DNA of 64,000 bases from Wolbachia endosymbiont (group B) of Hofmannophila pseudospretella (GCF_964028515.1 NZ_OZ034788.1:434001-498000), one strand, 5' to 3'; shown: positions 44,429 through 53,650, numbered from the stretch's first letter. Made by a program: numbers and translations. The notes: generated by a model from the sequence alone, not told the origin.

Positions 44429-44464
44429 ACACTGAGGCTCATATTTAAATATGAGCCTCAGTGT
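44429..44464. terminator. Bidirectional terminator, perfect 18-bp palindrome
   Basis: The arm acactgaggctcatattt (44429-44446) and its exact reverse complement (44447-44464) form an uninterrupted palindrome between two convergent genes. The stem is followed by atttta on the plus strand. It should end both the OTU/GTA-gp12 transcript and the opposing 276-aa gene. Confidence 0.8.
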
Positions 44465-44474
44465 ATTTTAAAGT

Positions 44475-45305
44475 CTATCGCCCATTACAATGTTCCACAC
44501 TTGAAATTTGAGGAGATTCTACTAATGTAGTATTTTCTCTTCCCTGTAAAATAGAAAGTTTTAACAACTCCTTTATAGCTATTTTTGCAAGTGTTTTATC
44601 ATCTTTATTTAAGATTTTATCTAGCATGTTTTTTTTCTGTAAGAGATTAACAAAATTTCTAGCTTCCTCATTAAAAGCCTCCATTGTGTTGATATAAGAT
44701 AATACCAAATCCGAGCTATTTATTGCTAAAATTACATTTAGGGCAATATCTAATTTTGCTTCCTCTTTGCTATATATTGCCAAAATTCCATTTATGAAAA
44801 TATCTAATTTTGTTTTATCTTTAGTTAAATCTTCAACTAACCTATTTCTAATATTATTATTATCAAACAAAATGTACTCTAGGTACGAAACAGACTCAAT
44901 AAGTATAAAGTCTTCTAAAGGTACTGATTCTAAACATTCGTCAACATCAGTAAGTATTCCAAACTCAGTAATACATCCTTCTTTTTTCACAACATAGCAA
45001 TCGGGAAGATTACGATACATTGATAGCAAAGAAAAAAGACGTATTATACTTGTACCTCTATCTTTCATTTCCTCAAGAAGCTTTTTATCATTTATTAGTT
45101 TGTGCAAAATGTAATCCGTAGCAAGACCTGGTTTGCGAAAACGAAACATATTATTTTCTGCAAAAATAGCCTCAGCTAATTCGATAGACTTTTTATCCTC
45201 ATCTATAAAAGCCTTTTTGTTTCTATTTAACTTTATGATCTCAGCTTTACTATTTCTGCGTAGTCTAGTTTGCCCTATTAACCTCTCAAATGTTTCTGTC
45301 TTCAT
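44475..45305 (-). CDS. Hypothetical protein, helical
   Basis: I do not recognise this 276-aa protein. It begins with a basic stretch (RLIGQTRLRRNSKAEIIKLN) and is otherwise almost wholly alpha-helical. A near-duplicated segment near residues 170-200 reads LDIFINGILAIYSKEEAK and then LDIALNVILAINSSDLV, suggesting internal helical repeats. There is no signal or membrane segment. Its stop lies 10 bp past the shared terminator with the DUF2460 gene. The upstream side is decayed insertion-sequence DNA. Confidence 0.55.
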   Translation of the reverse strand: MKTETFERLIGQTRLRRNSKAEIIKLNRNKKAFIDEDKKSIELAEAIFAENNMFRFRKPGLATDYILHKLINDKKLLEEMKDRGTSIIRLFSLLSMYRNLPDCYVVKKEGCITEFGILTDVDECLESVPLEDFILIESVSYLEYILFDNNNIRNRLVEDLTKDKTKLDIFINGILAIYSKEEAKLDIALNVILAINSSDLVLSYINTMEAFNEEARNFVNLLQKKNMLDKILNKDDKTLAKIAIKELLKLSILQGRENTTLVESPQISSVEHCNGR

Positions 45306-45451
45306 GTATATCTCATATTAATTAATATTAATATTTACTATATTAACTATTTTGAGAAAAATAAATGAAAATCTTAATAAATATTATACTTTTATAAAAA
45401 AATAAAAGTCTTTTTATATTTGTATGAGTATATAAGAGATTTGATTGTTGT

Positions 45452-45515
45452 AAGTTATCTAAGTGCCAGCGTCTAATTAATAAGTCTACTTGAAGCCGTT
45501 CGGTGTTTGCACTTT
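45452..45515. repeat. Second copy of the sequence at the sucA 3' end
   Basis: agttatctaagtgccagcgt and the following 40 bp (through cttgaagccgttcggtgttt) match 46212-46274 at roughly four of five positions. The match continues as far as the gatttctgcttg also found in sucA. Confidence 0.6.
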
Positions 45516-45664
45516 TACGATTTCTGCTTGATACATCACTACTTCTGAAATAGCTGCAAGAAATTCCAAAATTGGAACTTACCATACCGAAGTAAAAAAA
45601 AATCAATCATATGTTTTCATAAAACGCTAAGAGTGAGAGTTTTAATAGAATCAGAAGAATATAA

Positions 45665-45757
45665 GATTTCGTTTTTCCCATTTACTCACCTGATCTCAAT
45701 TCTACTGAACGCTATTGGTTTCAGATTAAGCACAATATCCAAAAACATGTTCGCTGA
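45665..45757 (+). pseudogene. IS630 transposase C-terminal scrap
   Basis: The frame reads DFVFPIYSPDLNSTERYWFQ, then IKHNIQKHVR and a stop. The PxYSPDLNPxERYW block is the Glu-containing end of IS630-family transposases. Nothing upstream is readable as transposase, so only the tail remains. Confidence 0.6.
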
Positions 45758-45808
45758 TTTTTCTTACTCCATTTATTTTATTCTTAAAAGCGCCCTCACC
45801 TTTATGTC

Positions 45809-46102
45809 TTAAGATTCAAGCCAGATGACCCCTATTATAGCAGCATTCATTGCATCCATACAAGCTTGGCATTCACTATCATTACATTCTCCTTCAAGCC
45901 TATCGTATTGATTCAGTGTAATATTATCTTTATTATTTAGCATAACCTTGAAGCATTCTTCATAGTTTTTGCCAGTAGATTCACCTGTTTTGACATCAAT
46001 AAGTTCGTCATTTTCAACCTTAATATCTATTCGAGAATTTGGTCTCTCTTCTTTTTTTGTAATAGCATAAGATTGTAATTGGAAAGTGTTATTATTATTC
46101 AT
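45809..46102 (-). CDS. Small acidic hypothetical protein
   Basis: I do not recognise this 97-aa protein. It is acidic and Asn-rich. The middle reads ENDELIDVKTGESTGKNYEE, and the end carries three cysteines (GECNDSECQACMDAMN) before a short hydrophobic stretch. aaggag precedes the ATG by 7 nt, which supports real translation. It lies between IS debris and sucA, so it could also be the remaining 5' part of a longer gene. Confidence 0.45.
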   Translation of the reverse strand: MNNNNTFQLQSYAITKKEERPNSRIDIKVENDELIDVKTGESTGKNYEECFKVMLNNKDNITLNQYDRLEGECNDSECQACMDAMNAAIIGVIWLES

Positions 46103-46211
46103 AAAATACTCCTTAAATTTATTCTAGTCATAGAATATAAAATTTAAGAATCTGTAAACTAGCTTTGCTCGCCACAATCTTTTTTGTAACATGGGAAATT
46201 TTTTATTGCTA

Positions 46212-46274
46212 TGAGTTATCTAGGTGCCAGCATCTAATTATATGAGCCTGCTTGAAGCCGCTTAGTGTTTGTAC
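46212..46274. repeat. Dispersed repeat covering the sucA stop codon
   Basis: This 60-bp sequence (agttatctaggtgccagcat onward) is repeated at 45452-45515. It includes the sucA TAA (complement of 46262-46264) and the last few codons. Confidence 0.6.
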
Positions 46275-48940
46275 AGTTGTGCCTGCGCAACTTGCTTCAA
46301 AATTTCTGCTTGTTGTTGAGCATGGACATTAGCATAACCACATGCAGGAGATGCAGCAGCAGGTCTTGCAATGCACTTAGGCCTTTTTGCTTGAGTGTCT
46401 AGATTAGATAGAATCTCTTCTATTAACAGATTAACAAAAAACCATCCTCCCATATTTTTTGGTTCCTCTTGACACCATATAATTTCAGCGTTCTTATATT
46501 TTTCGAGTTCATTGTTTAGTTTATCGGCCGGGAATGGATAAAATTGTTCTAAACGCACTACTGCTATATCGTTTATTTTTTGTGCTTCAAGCATTTCAAT
46601 TATGTCGTAATAAACTTTACCACTACATATTACAACTTTACGTATTTTATCACTTGCAACTAAACCTGTTCTACACTCTGGAATTACCGTAAGAAATTTT
46701 CCTTCAAAGTCAGAAAGGTTAGAAACTGCGCTTTTATGACGCAATAGTGATTTAGGTGTAAACACCACTAAAGGCTTACGAAAATCTCGATTAATTTGTC
46801 GGCGTAAAACATGAAAATAATTCGCAGGAGTAGAGCAATTAACCACCTGCATATTATCCTCTGCACAGAGTTGCAAAAACCTCTCTATACGAGCAGAACT
46901 ATGCTCAGGCCCCTGCCCTTCATAACCATGAGGCAAAAGTAAAACTAGACCACTTGATCGCAACCACTTTGTTTCTGCTGATGCAATAAACTGGTCGATA
47001 ATGATTTGCGCACCATTTGCAAAATCACCAAATTGCCCTTCCCAGAGCACCAGTGAATATGGAGAGTCAAGGCTATATCCATATTCAAAACCCATCACAG
47101 CATACTCAGATAGTGCGCTATCTATAACTTCAAAGCGAGCTTGCTTCTCACTTATGTTGTTTAGTGGAATAAACTCTTCTTCCGTTGCTTGATTGATAAG
47201 TCTTGAATGACGGTGCGAGAAGGTGCCGCGGCCAGAGTCTTGGCCTGACAAGCGCACTCCTATTCCTTCTTTAAGCAATGACGCGAATGCAAGACTTTCA
47301 GCAGTTGCCCAGTCTATGTTGCTACCGGAATTTATACTGTCTATTCTGCCATCGAGTATTTTTCTAACCTTATTATTGATATTGAAGCTACTTGGAATAT
47401 TGCTATTTATGTGTACACCTAATTTTTTTAGCTCATCTGGTGAAACACCAGAGTCCGTATAATATTCACTCAAATCGTTCAACTTTGCTCTTCTCAATTT
47501 CGACCACACTCCATCAAACCAATCAGCTTTTTTTGGAGTGTAAGTCACTGACTCAGCAAGACTTTTATCCAACCTTACCCTAAATTCGCTGCGCAATTTA
47601 CTTACTTCATCACTAATTAGGACTTTCTCTGCAGCCAGCTTCTCTTCGTAAATTGTTCCCGGAGTTTTATGCCTTGATATTGCTTTATACATAAGTGGCT
47701 GAGTAAAATTTGGTTCATCGCCTTCATTATGGCCATATTTGCGGTAGCATATTATGTCAATCACCACATCCTTTTTAAATTTCTGCACATACTCCATTGC
47801 CAAACTCGCGGCAAAACTCACGGCTTCTGGATTATCTCCATTAACATGAAATATTGGAGCTTCTATTGATTTTGCTACATCAGTACAATAAAAAGAAGAG
47901 CGTGCACAACGAGGATTCGCAGTAAAACCAACTTGGTTATTGATGACAATATGAACGATACCACCAACTTTATAACCTTCAATGTTGCTCAAAGTCAGGG
48001 TTTCGGCAACCACTCCCTGCCCGATAAAAGCTGCATCACCATGAATTGATATTCCAAGCACAGATCTCATATTTTGTTTTGCCCTTACTCTTCCAGCTAG
48101 AACCGGATTTACCGCCTCAAGGTGAGATGGGTTAGGACATAAACTTAAGTGTATTTTTTTACCACCAGCAAGTGCTCGATCAGAAGAGTAACCAAGGTGA
48201 TATTTGACATCACCAGATACCTCAAGACCACTTGGATATGCAAGGTTGCCTTGAAATTCAGACAGCATTGCCGCATATTCTTTCCCCATAACTTTGGTTA
48301 GAACATTAAGCCGTCCTCGGTGGGCCATACCAAGAACTATTTCTTCAATACCAAAAGCTGCAGAATCACTAATAACTCTTTCAATTGCAACAATGGCTGA
48401 CTCCCCACCTTCGATAGAAAAACGCTTATATCCAGGAAATTTCATATGGAGAAATTGCTCGAACATCTCAGATTCAATCAAGTGCCTTAGTATTTCTTTT
48501 TTATCCTGAGGGCTTAGCGTATAGACCTGATTTTCAATTTTCTCCTGCAGCCAAACTCTTTCCTCATAAGAGGAAATATGCATAAATTCAAAACCGATAT
48601 TCTTGCAGTAAATATCTCTGTAGATTCTAGTGTCACTTGTAGGAGAAAGATTCAAGTATTTTTGATAATCTATTTCCTTATTTACATTCGTTGATAATGG
48701 ATTTAAGTCTGCAAAAAAGTGACCGTAAGATCTGAAAAAATTTGCTAAATCATCAGCATCTACCTTGGCTTCATTCTGTGCTCTGCAGGGTTCTGCTTTA
48801 TTAACTTCTAAATTGCTCGAAAAAATTCTGTACCAATCTTCTCCAATTGATTTATCGCCTTGCAAGTAACGGCTATAAATTTCTTCCACAAATTCGACAT
48901 TATCGCCATAAAAACAGGAGTTATTTTTAAAATTGGACAT
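46262..48940 (-). CDS. sucA: 2-oxoglutarate dehydrogenase E1 component
   Basis: SucA is the thiamine-diphosphate-dependent E1 subunit that decarboxylates 2-oxoglutarate in the TCA cycle, working with SucB and Lpd. I take ATG 48940 (892 aa) rather than GTG 48946. Family features include the N-terminal E2-binding region, GMAHRGRLNVL, HLSLCPNPSHLEAVNPV, the TPP-binding GDAAFIGQGVV to NNQVGFT region, and the C-terminal QDSGRGTFSHRH and LPHGYEGQGPEHSSARIERF. It is slightly shorter than E. coli SucA (933 aa), as usual for Rickettsiales. Its stop codon lies inside a dispersed repeat. sucB is not adjacent. Confidence 0.96.
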   Translation of the reverse strand: MSNFKNNSCFYGDNVEFVEEIYSRYLQGDKSIGEDWYRIFSSNLEVNKAEPCRAQNEAKVDADDLANFFRSYGHFFADLNPLSTNVNKEIDYQKYLNLSPTSDTRIYRDIYCKNIGFEFMHISSYEERVWLQEKIENQVYTLSPQDKKEILRHLIESEMFEQFLHMKFPGYKRFSIEGGESAIVAIERVISDSAAFGIEEIVLGMAHRGRLNVLTKVMGKEYAAMLSEFQGNLAYPSGLEVSGDVKYHLGYSSDRALAGGKKIHLSLCPNPSHLEAVNPVLAGRVRAKQNMRSVLGISIHGDAAFIGQGVVAETLTLSNIEGYKVGGIVHIVINNQVGFTANPRCARSSFYCTDVAKSIEAPIFHVNGDNPEAVSFAASLAMEYVQKFKKDVVIDIICYRKYGHNEGDEPNFTQPLMYKAISRHKTPGTIYEEKLAAEKVLISDEVSKLRSEFRVRLDKSLAESVTYTPKKADWFDGVWSKLRRAKLNDLSEYYTDSGVSPDELKKLGVHINSNIPSSFNINNKVRKILDGRIDSINSGSNIDWATAESLAFASLLKEGIGVRLSGQDSGRGTFSHRHSRLINQATEEEFIPLNNISEKQARFEVIDSALSEYAVMGFEYGYSLDSPYSLVLWEGQFGDFANGAQIIIDQFIASAETKWLRSSGLVLLLPHGYEGQGPEHSSARIERFLQLCAEDNMQVVNCSTPANYFHVLRRQINRDFRKPLVVFTPKSLLRHKSAVSNLSDFEGKFLTVIPECRTGLVASDKIRKVVICSGKVYYDIIEMLEAQKINDIAVVRLEQFYPFPADKLNNELEKYKNAEIIWCQEEPKNMGGWFFVNLLIEEILSNLDTQAKRPKCIARPAAASPACGYANVHAQQQAEILKQVAQAQLYKH

Positions 48941-49332
48941 AATCACTACAAAAGTATCAAGTACTTATGAGTATAACTTAAGTTTTTTAAAAAAGAACTC
49001 CTTTAGTTTCTAATTATTAAGTTATACAAACACTGTAATCTGAGTTTTCCAGAAAGGGTGTCATTCTAGACTGACATCTAATCTTTCCATAAATGCTGTA
49101 TTTCAACATAAAATAACTATACTCATCAACTTGTGCCCAATCATAATTCCTAGATTCCAGTGTTAGCTACTTGTTTTTTGGATTTCTATACTATTGCTGA
49201 TTGAAGATTATTGAAATTTTTTTGCACATTAAGGAACGCAAGCGTTTATGAGTCAGAGGATAAGTCATATAACATTTACTCGGTCTTAATACTTTGAATT
49301 TATATTTAAGTAAACGATAAACAGTAATTGGT
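48941..49332. other. 392-bp divergent intergenic region with worn palindromic repeats
   Basis: Between the divergent sucA and the proline-rich protein gene. Two degraded copies of the Wolbachia palindromic repeat are visible: ggtgtcattctagactgaca near 49057-49077 and gattccagtgttagctactt at 49153-49172. No gene is recognised. Confidence 0.5.
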
Positions 49333-50700
49333 ATGAATGATCTATTTAAAAGTGACAATTATGATAAAAATCTCAATTCTTTGATAAGAGTCATAAAGCT
49401 AAAGGATACAAAAAAAATTAATGAACAATATGATGAAACACTGAAAGATTTATCTCAAGCTCTGAAGAATTTTACAAACAATGCAAAAGATGTAGCCAAA
49501 TTTGTTATATATAGCGACTTGAATAACTATATAGAACCTTTGAGCACAAAGCCACTCGGTTTTATTGGAACATTAAAAGGGATATTAGATAGAGTCTTGG
49601 GAAAAGATATTCCAACTAATGATAATGACATAAAAAATTTTGTTGGTGATGAATTATCAGGTTTCACTATAGAAAAAGCAGCCGAATACACAAATATTTT
49701 AAGTACAATTAATCTATTCAAGAAAGGACTTAAAGAAATTTTAGATTCGAAGCAGAGTGGAAAAGGCAATAAAGAACATAAATCATACGAAGTAAGCACA
49801 GAAAATAAAACGACATCAAAGCAGAAGGAAGATACTCCTAAGCTGCAAGAAGGAAAACAGCCGGTAGGAAAATTAGTTATGAAGAGAATAAAACGGCCAA
49901 CAACAGCACCTCCGCCACCTCCTACTGCCTCAAAAAAGGTACACTTTAAACCAGAAATAGAGAATGTATCTCCTGAAGATTCAGGCTATGAAAGTTCATT
50001 AAGTGAAGAGTCTGGACATGAGGAAATATCAAATTATCAAGAGAAAAGTAGTAAATCTTCAACAAAAGATCCGGAAGACTCAAAGTTAGCTAAAAAGGAG
50101 CCAACTCACAAAACGAAACCTAAGAAAAATGCAGGAACAAGAAAAGGATATAAAAAGAGACAGGCTCCAGAGCCACCAGCACTAAACGCTACCAATCAAG
50201 AAATTAGGCAAGAAACTAAAGAAGATAAATCTGAAATACTGTCAAATCCTAAAAGGCTAGATATTGTTGATCAACAAGTGAGCACGAAACCAATAATAGT
50301 AGAAGTGACTTCGCAAAAATCAGCTGAAAGTAAACCAATCCTGAAAAAATCTGCTGATAAAGCAGCATCAGAAGTAAAAGCGGTTATTATAAAAGAAAAA
50401 GTAAATAGCAAGAAGGACGGTAGAGTAAAGTCAATAGTAGGAAAATTTGAGCAAAATCAAGTTGCTAAGAGCAAAGCCACCCCTGCAACACAAGCAGATA
50501 TCGGTATGAAGAAAGATCCTGCACCATCGCAAAAAACTGCCTCCCAATCTCAATCATTTCCGGCGGGAAATAAAAGATCTAAAATGAACCCCATAACAGC
50601 AAAGTCCGATCCCAAGCCTTCAGTTAATACAAAGCCTATTCTCACGCACGTCAGCGTAAAGAAAATAGCTGCACGATTTGAAAGCCATGGGAAGAAATAG
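49333..50700 (+). CDS. Proline-rich, largely disordered protein (effector candidate)
   Basis: I do not recognise this 455-aa protein. Residues 1-140 look folded and helical. From about 145 on it is low-complexity and Lys/Ser/Glu/Pro-rich. It includes a polyproline tract (TTAPPPPPTASKKVHFKP) of the kind bound by SH3, WW or EVH1 domains and a phospho-type Ser/Glu cluster (SPEDSGYESSLSEESGHEE). Two related short motifs occur near the end, SIVGKFEQNQ and KIAARFESHG. There is no signal peptide. The composition resembles eukaryote-targeting proteins of intracellular bacteria. It is convergent with trpS, 7 bp away. Confidence 0.6.
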   Translation: MNDLFKSDNYDKNLNSLIRVIKLKDTKKINEQYDETLKDLSQALKNFTNNAKDVAKFVIYSDLNNYIEPLSTKPLGFIGTLKGILDRVLGKDIPTNDNDIKNFVGDELSGFTIEKAAEYTNILSTINLFKKGLKEILDSKQSGKGNKEHKSYEVSTENKTTSKQKEDTPKLQEGKQPVGKLVMKRIKRPTTAPPPPPTASKKVHFKPEIENVSPEDSGYESSLSEESGHEEISNYQEKSSKSSTKDPEDSKLAKKEPTHKTKPKKNAGTRKGYKKRQAPEPPALNATNQEIRQETKEDKSEILSNPKRLDIVDQQVSTKPIIVEVTSQKSAESKPILKKSADKAASEVKAVIIKEKVNSKKDGRVKSIVGKFEQNQVAKSKATPATQADIGMKKDPAPSQKTASQSQSFPAGNKRSKMNPITAKSDPKPSVNTKPILTHVSVKKIAARFESHGKK

Positions 50701-50707
50701 TTGTAAC

Positions 50708-51706
50708 CTATTGAGCAAACCCTATAATATCCTTGATCTTTTTTATATTGTTATTTGCAATCTCTGCTGCTTTTTCTGTACCTTGTTTTAATATTTTATG
50801 TAAATGAAGCTGATCTTTTAGAAGACTATTCATCTTCTCGCGTATGGGTGATATAACGCTGATGATTAAGTCAGCTAACTCTTTTTTAAAGTTCTTCATG
50901 TCATGTTTATCCACTTTTTTACACACTTTTTCTACATTTAAACCACTAAGCACTGAATAAATATTTATCAAATTGCTTATTTCTGGACGACATTTTAAAG
51001 TAGAAAAATCAAAGCCTAGAATTGAATCTGTTTTTGCTTTTTCTATTTTCTTGACAATTAAGTCATTTGTATCGTTAAGGTTAATGCATGAATATTCTGA
51101 AGGATCAGATTTGCTCATCTTGCTTGCTCCATCTCTTAAGCTCATTATCCTTGATGTACAATCCAAAGTTAAGATTTCAGGTATGATGAAATGACTACAT
51201 TTATAATGATTGTTAAAAGCTGATGAAATATCATGTGCAAGTTCTAAATGCTGTTTTTGATCATCGCCAACAGGAACGTATTTAGTTTGATACAGCAATA
51301 TATCCGCAGCCATAAGTACTGGGTAGCTGTATAACCCAAGAGAAGCTTTTTGTTTATCGCTTCCAGCCTTATCTTTAAATTGAGTCATACGATTAAGCCA
51401 ACCAATTGGTGTATAGCACCCTAGCAGCCAGCCCAATTCTGCATGACCACTAACTGCGGATTGATTGAAAATAATCGACTTTTCCGGATCTATTCCACAT
51501 GCAATATAAGTTGCTGCTGCTTTAAAAATATTATTTTTTAATTCATTTGCGGGAAGCTTATTTGCTGTGATTGCATGCAGATCAACAACACAAAAAAGAG
51601 ATTTATATTTATCCTGCAAGCCTATCCACTGCTTAATTGCACCAAGATAATTGCCCAAGTGTAATACTCCACTTGGCTGAATACCTGAGAAGACAACTTC
51701 TGTCAT
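50708..51706 (-). CDS. trpS: Tryptophanyl-tRNA synthetase
   Basis: TrpS charges tRNA-Trp. The 332-aa class I synthetase has the HIGH-like motif (SGVLHLGNYLGAIKQW), the Trp-pocket region (CVVDLHAIT, YPVLMAADILLYQ, VPVGDDQKQHLELARD-like) and KMSKSDPSEYSCI. The length is normal. grpE lies 15 bp upstream on the same strand, so the run rpsP, polyprenyl synthetase, grpE, trpS appears to be one transcription unit. Confidence 0.96.
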   Translation of the reverse strand: MTEVVFSGIQPSGVLHLGNYLGAIKQWIGLQDKYKSLFCVVDLHAITANKLPANELKNNIFKAAATYIACGIDPEKSIIFNQSAVSGHAELGWLLGCYTPIGWLNRMTQFKDKAGSDKQKASLGLYSYPVLMAADILLYQTKYVPVGDDQKQHLELAHDISSAFNNHYKCSHFIIPEILTLDCTSRIMSLRDGASKMSKSDPSEYSCINLNDTNDLIVKKIEKAKTDSILGFDFSTLKCRPEISNLINIYSVLSGLNVEKVCKKVDKHDMKNFKKELADLIISVISPIREKMNSLLKDQLHLHKILKQGTEKAAEIANNNIKKIKDIIGFAQ

Positions 51707-51721
51707 ACCTTGAGTGTTTTA

Positions 51722-52282
51722 TTAGTTACTTTCGCAATCAGCAGATTTTTTAGAAAGAATAACCATTGCAGGACGAAGCAACCTATTTTTAATGGTATAA
51801 CCAGTTTGTAGTACTTCTACAATAGTGCCAGGCTCTTTTTCATTATCTTCTCTTTCCACAACAGCTTGATGTAAATTGCTGTCAAAAGAGTTACCTATTG
51901 GATCTATTTCTTCTATTCCATGTTTTTTTAGATCACTCACAATCTTTTGGTGCGCCACTTTTATTCCTTCATGAATAGGATCACCATCTTTCAAGTTTTC
52001 CATTGCTTTTTTTAAATTGTCACAAGAGTCGATCATATCACGTGCAAATTTTGTGACTGCATAATCACTTGCATCGCTAATTTGCTTTTGCATTATACGT
52101 TTAACGTTTTCATTATCCGCAACAGCGCGACGTAAATGATCTTCAAGCTGAACTGCACGTTCTTTTAATATATTAAGCTCTTCACTTAAATCACCTGTTT
52201 GCTGATCTTCTTGATCATCCCCTTTTCGTTTACTGACCATATCTGCAAATTTCTTTTTTTTCTCTTTATTACTATCTGACAT
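51722..52282 (-). CDS. grpE: Nucleotide exchange factor GrpE
   Basis: GrpE releases ADP from DnaK and acts as a thermosensor in the Hsp70 cycle. The protein has a charged disordered start (SDSNKEKKKKFADMVSKRKG), a long dimerising coiled coil (LNILKERAVQLEDHLRRAVA, DNENVKRIMQKQ) and the C-terminal beta domain (HQAVVEREDNEKEPGTIVEV, LQTGYTIKNRLLRPAMVILS). ATG 52282 (186 aa) is chosen because aaggg lies 10 nt upstream. The in-frame start at 52291 is a GTG overlapping that site. Confidence 0.95.
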   Translation of the reverse strand: MSDSNKEKKKKFADMVSKRKGDDQEDQQTGDLSEELNILKERAVQLEDHLRRAVADNENVKRIMQKQISDASDYAVTKFARDMIDSCDNLKKAMENLKDGDPIHEGIKVAHQKIVSDLKKHGIEEIDPIGNSFDSNLHQAVVEREDNEKEPGTIVEVLQTGYTIKNRLLRPAMVILSKKSADCESN

Positions 52283-52344
52283 ATCATTCACCCTTACAAA
52301 CTTAATAAATATATAACAATCAATCTAAAAATATCAAGCGTTAG

Positions 52345-53331
52345 CTATCCTTGTCTTTCTATGCTTGCATTTAAAAAGTCAATCAAAGCAGTTTTATAAA
52401 GAGAATCAGAAAAAGTATCAATATTACTTTGCGCCATATTAACATAGTGTTTAGCTTCTTCCATAGAAACATGAATGGCATTATGATGATTAATATATTG
52501 TAATGCTTGGTCAAAATTGTGTCTAGCTGAAGAAAAAGATTTCTCCCAGAATTTTTGTTCTGATGGGCTGCCTTTTTCATATGCTATAATAGAAGGTAAA
52601 GTAACTTTACCTTCAAAGAAATCTTTTCCAAGTTGCTTTCCTAAAGTGCCTTGATTAGCAGTATAATCTAGCACGTCATCAATTATTTGGAATGCCATAC
52701 CAAAATTAAACCCGAAATTCCTTAGCCTCTCTGTTTCGTCACTTGTGGCTCCAGATACTACTGATGCAGCCTCGCAGCATGCAGAAAATAAAGATGCTGT
52801 CTTTTCTCCAATGATATTAAAATAATTTTTCCTAATTGTGTTAGGGTCAAAACGCGTTGTCATCTGCTTTATCTCACCCTTGACAAGCAAATTAGATGCC
52901 TTAGATAAAATAGAGAGAACATTTAAATTCCCACATTCTATAAGCCATCTAAATGCTAAGGTCAATAATAGATCACCAACTAAAATGCTTGATTTATTCC
53001 CCCAAATTTTATTTGCTGTTGCAACTCCATGGCGTGCCTTACTTTCATCAAGCACATCATCATGAAGTAAAGTAGCGTTGTGTATAAATTCTACCGATGC
53101 AGCAATGTTGACCCTACTCTCTCCAGAGTAATTCAGCATTTTACACATAATAAAAATGAGCTTAGGCCTTATCTTTTTTCCTCCTGAATTAATAAGATGA
53201 GATGTAATATCGGTAGCAAGCTTAGTACCTTCATCATTGACATTTTTGAAGATAAAGTCATTCATAGCTAATAAATCAGAAGATACAATATCATCTAATT
53301 TACTACTTTTTGTTAAATCAGTGTTTAGCAT
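52345..53331 (-). CDS. ispB: Polyprenyl (octaprenyl-type) diphosphate synthase
   Basis: This trans-prenyltransferase extends FPP with IPP units to make the ubiquinone side chain. The 328-aa all-helical protein has both Asp-rich motifs: ATLLHDDVLDESKARHG (first DDxxD) and FQIIDDVLDYTAN (second). GGKKIRPKL near the N-terminus binds IPP. The product length cannot be told exactly from sequence. It lies 10 bp downstream of rpsP on the same strand and feeds the UbiD step encoded at 38 kb. Confidence 0.9.
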   Translation of the reverse strand: MLNTDLTKSSKLDDIVSSDLLAMNDFIFKNVNDEGTKLATDITSHLINSGGKKIRPKLIFIMCKMLNYSGESRVNIAASVEFIHNATLLHDDVLDESKARHGVATANKIWGNKSSILVGDLLLTLAFRWLIECGNLNVLSILSKASNLLVKGEIKQMTTRFDPNTIRKNYFNIIGEKTASLFSACCEAASVVSGATSDETERLRNFGFNFGMAFQIIDDVLDYTANQGTLGKQLGKDFFEGKVTLPSIIAYEKGSPSEQKFWEKSFSSARHNFDQALQYINHHNAIHVSMEEAKHYVNMAQSNIDTFSDSLYKTALIDFLNASIERQG

Positions 53332-53341
53332 TTAAGAGGAC

Positions 53342-53650
53342 TTATGCTTCTTGTGCCTTTTTAACTTTCTCCTTTTCTATCTTTTTTGGCTCTGCTTCTA
53401 AAGTTACTACGCCTTTTTTAATGAACCACAGTACCCTTTCAGTTGCCTGCGCCCCCACACTTAGCCAATGTTTTAACCTATCAGCTTTCACTACAACACG
53501 ATTTTTATTGTCTTTTGGCAACATTGGATCATATTGTCCTATTCTCTCGATAAAGCGCCCATCTCTTGGTGCTCGTGAGTCGGCTATAACTATCCTATAA
53601 AAAGGACGTTTCTTTGCCCCAAACCTTGCTAACCTTATTTTAACTGCCAT
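53342..53650 (-). CDS. rpsP: 30S ribosomal protein S16
   Basis: S16 is a small-subunit protein needed for 30S assembly. The 102-aa protein has the family opening VKIRLARFGAKKRPFYRIVI, ADSRAPRDGRFIERIGQYDP and LKHWLSVGAQATERV. A short Lys/Glu tail extends past the core. It heads the minus-strand run that continues with the polyprenyl synthetase gene, grpE and trpS. The usual rimM/trmD neighbours are absent. Confidence 0.97.
   Translation of the reverse strand: MAVKIRLARFGAKKRPFYRIVIADSRAPRDGRFIERIGQYDPMLPKDNKNRVVVKADRLKHWLSVGAQATERVLWFIKKGVVTLEAEPKKIEKEKVKKAQEA

Larger units (their letters stand above)
45306..45808. other. 503-bp relic region
   Basis: Contains no intact gene. It holds a partial copy of the sucA 3'-end repeat (45452-45515) and a scrap of an IS630 transposase (45665-45757). 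An 87-codon minus-strand frame across it is not credible. Confidence 0.5.

Noticed and set aside
45343..45606. 87-codon minus-strand frame
   Set aside because: It crosses a repeat copy and IS debris, and has no start signal.
46262..48946. Several 60-80 codon plus-strand frames inside sucA
   Set aside because: They are shadows of the strongly conserved SucA reading frame.
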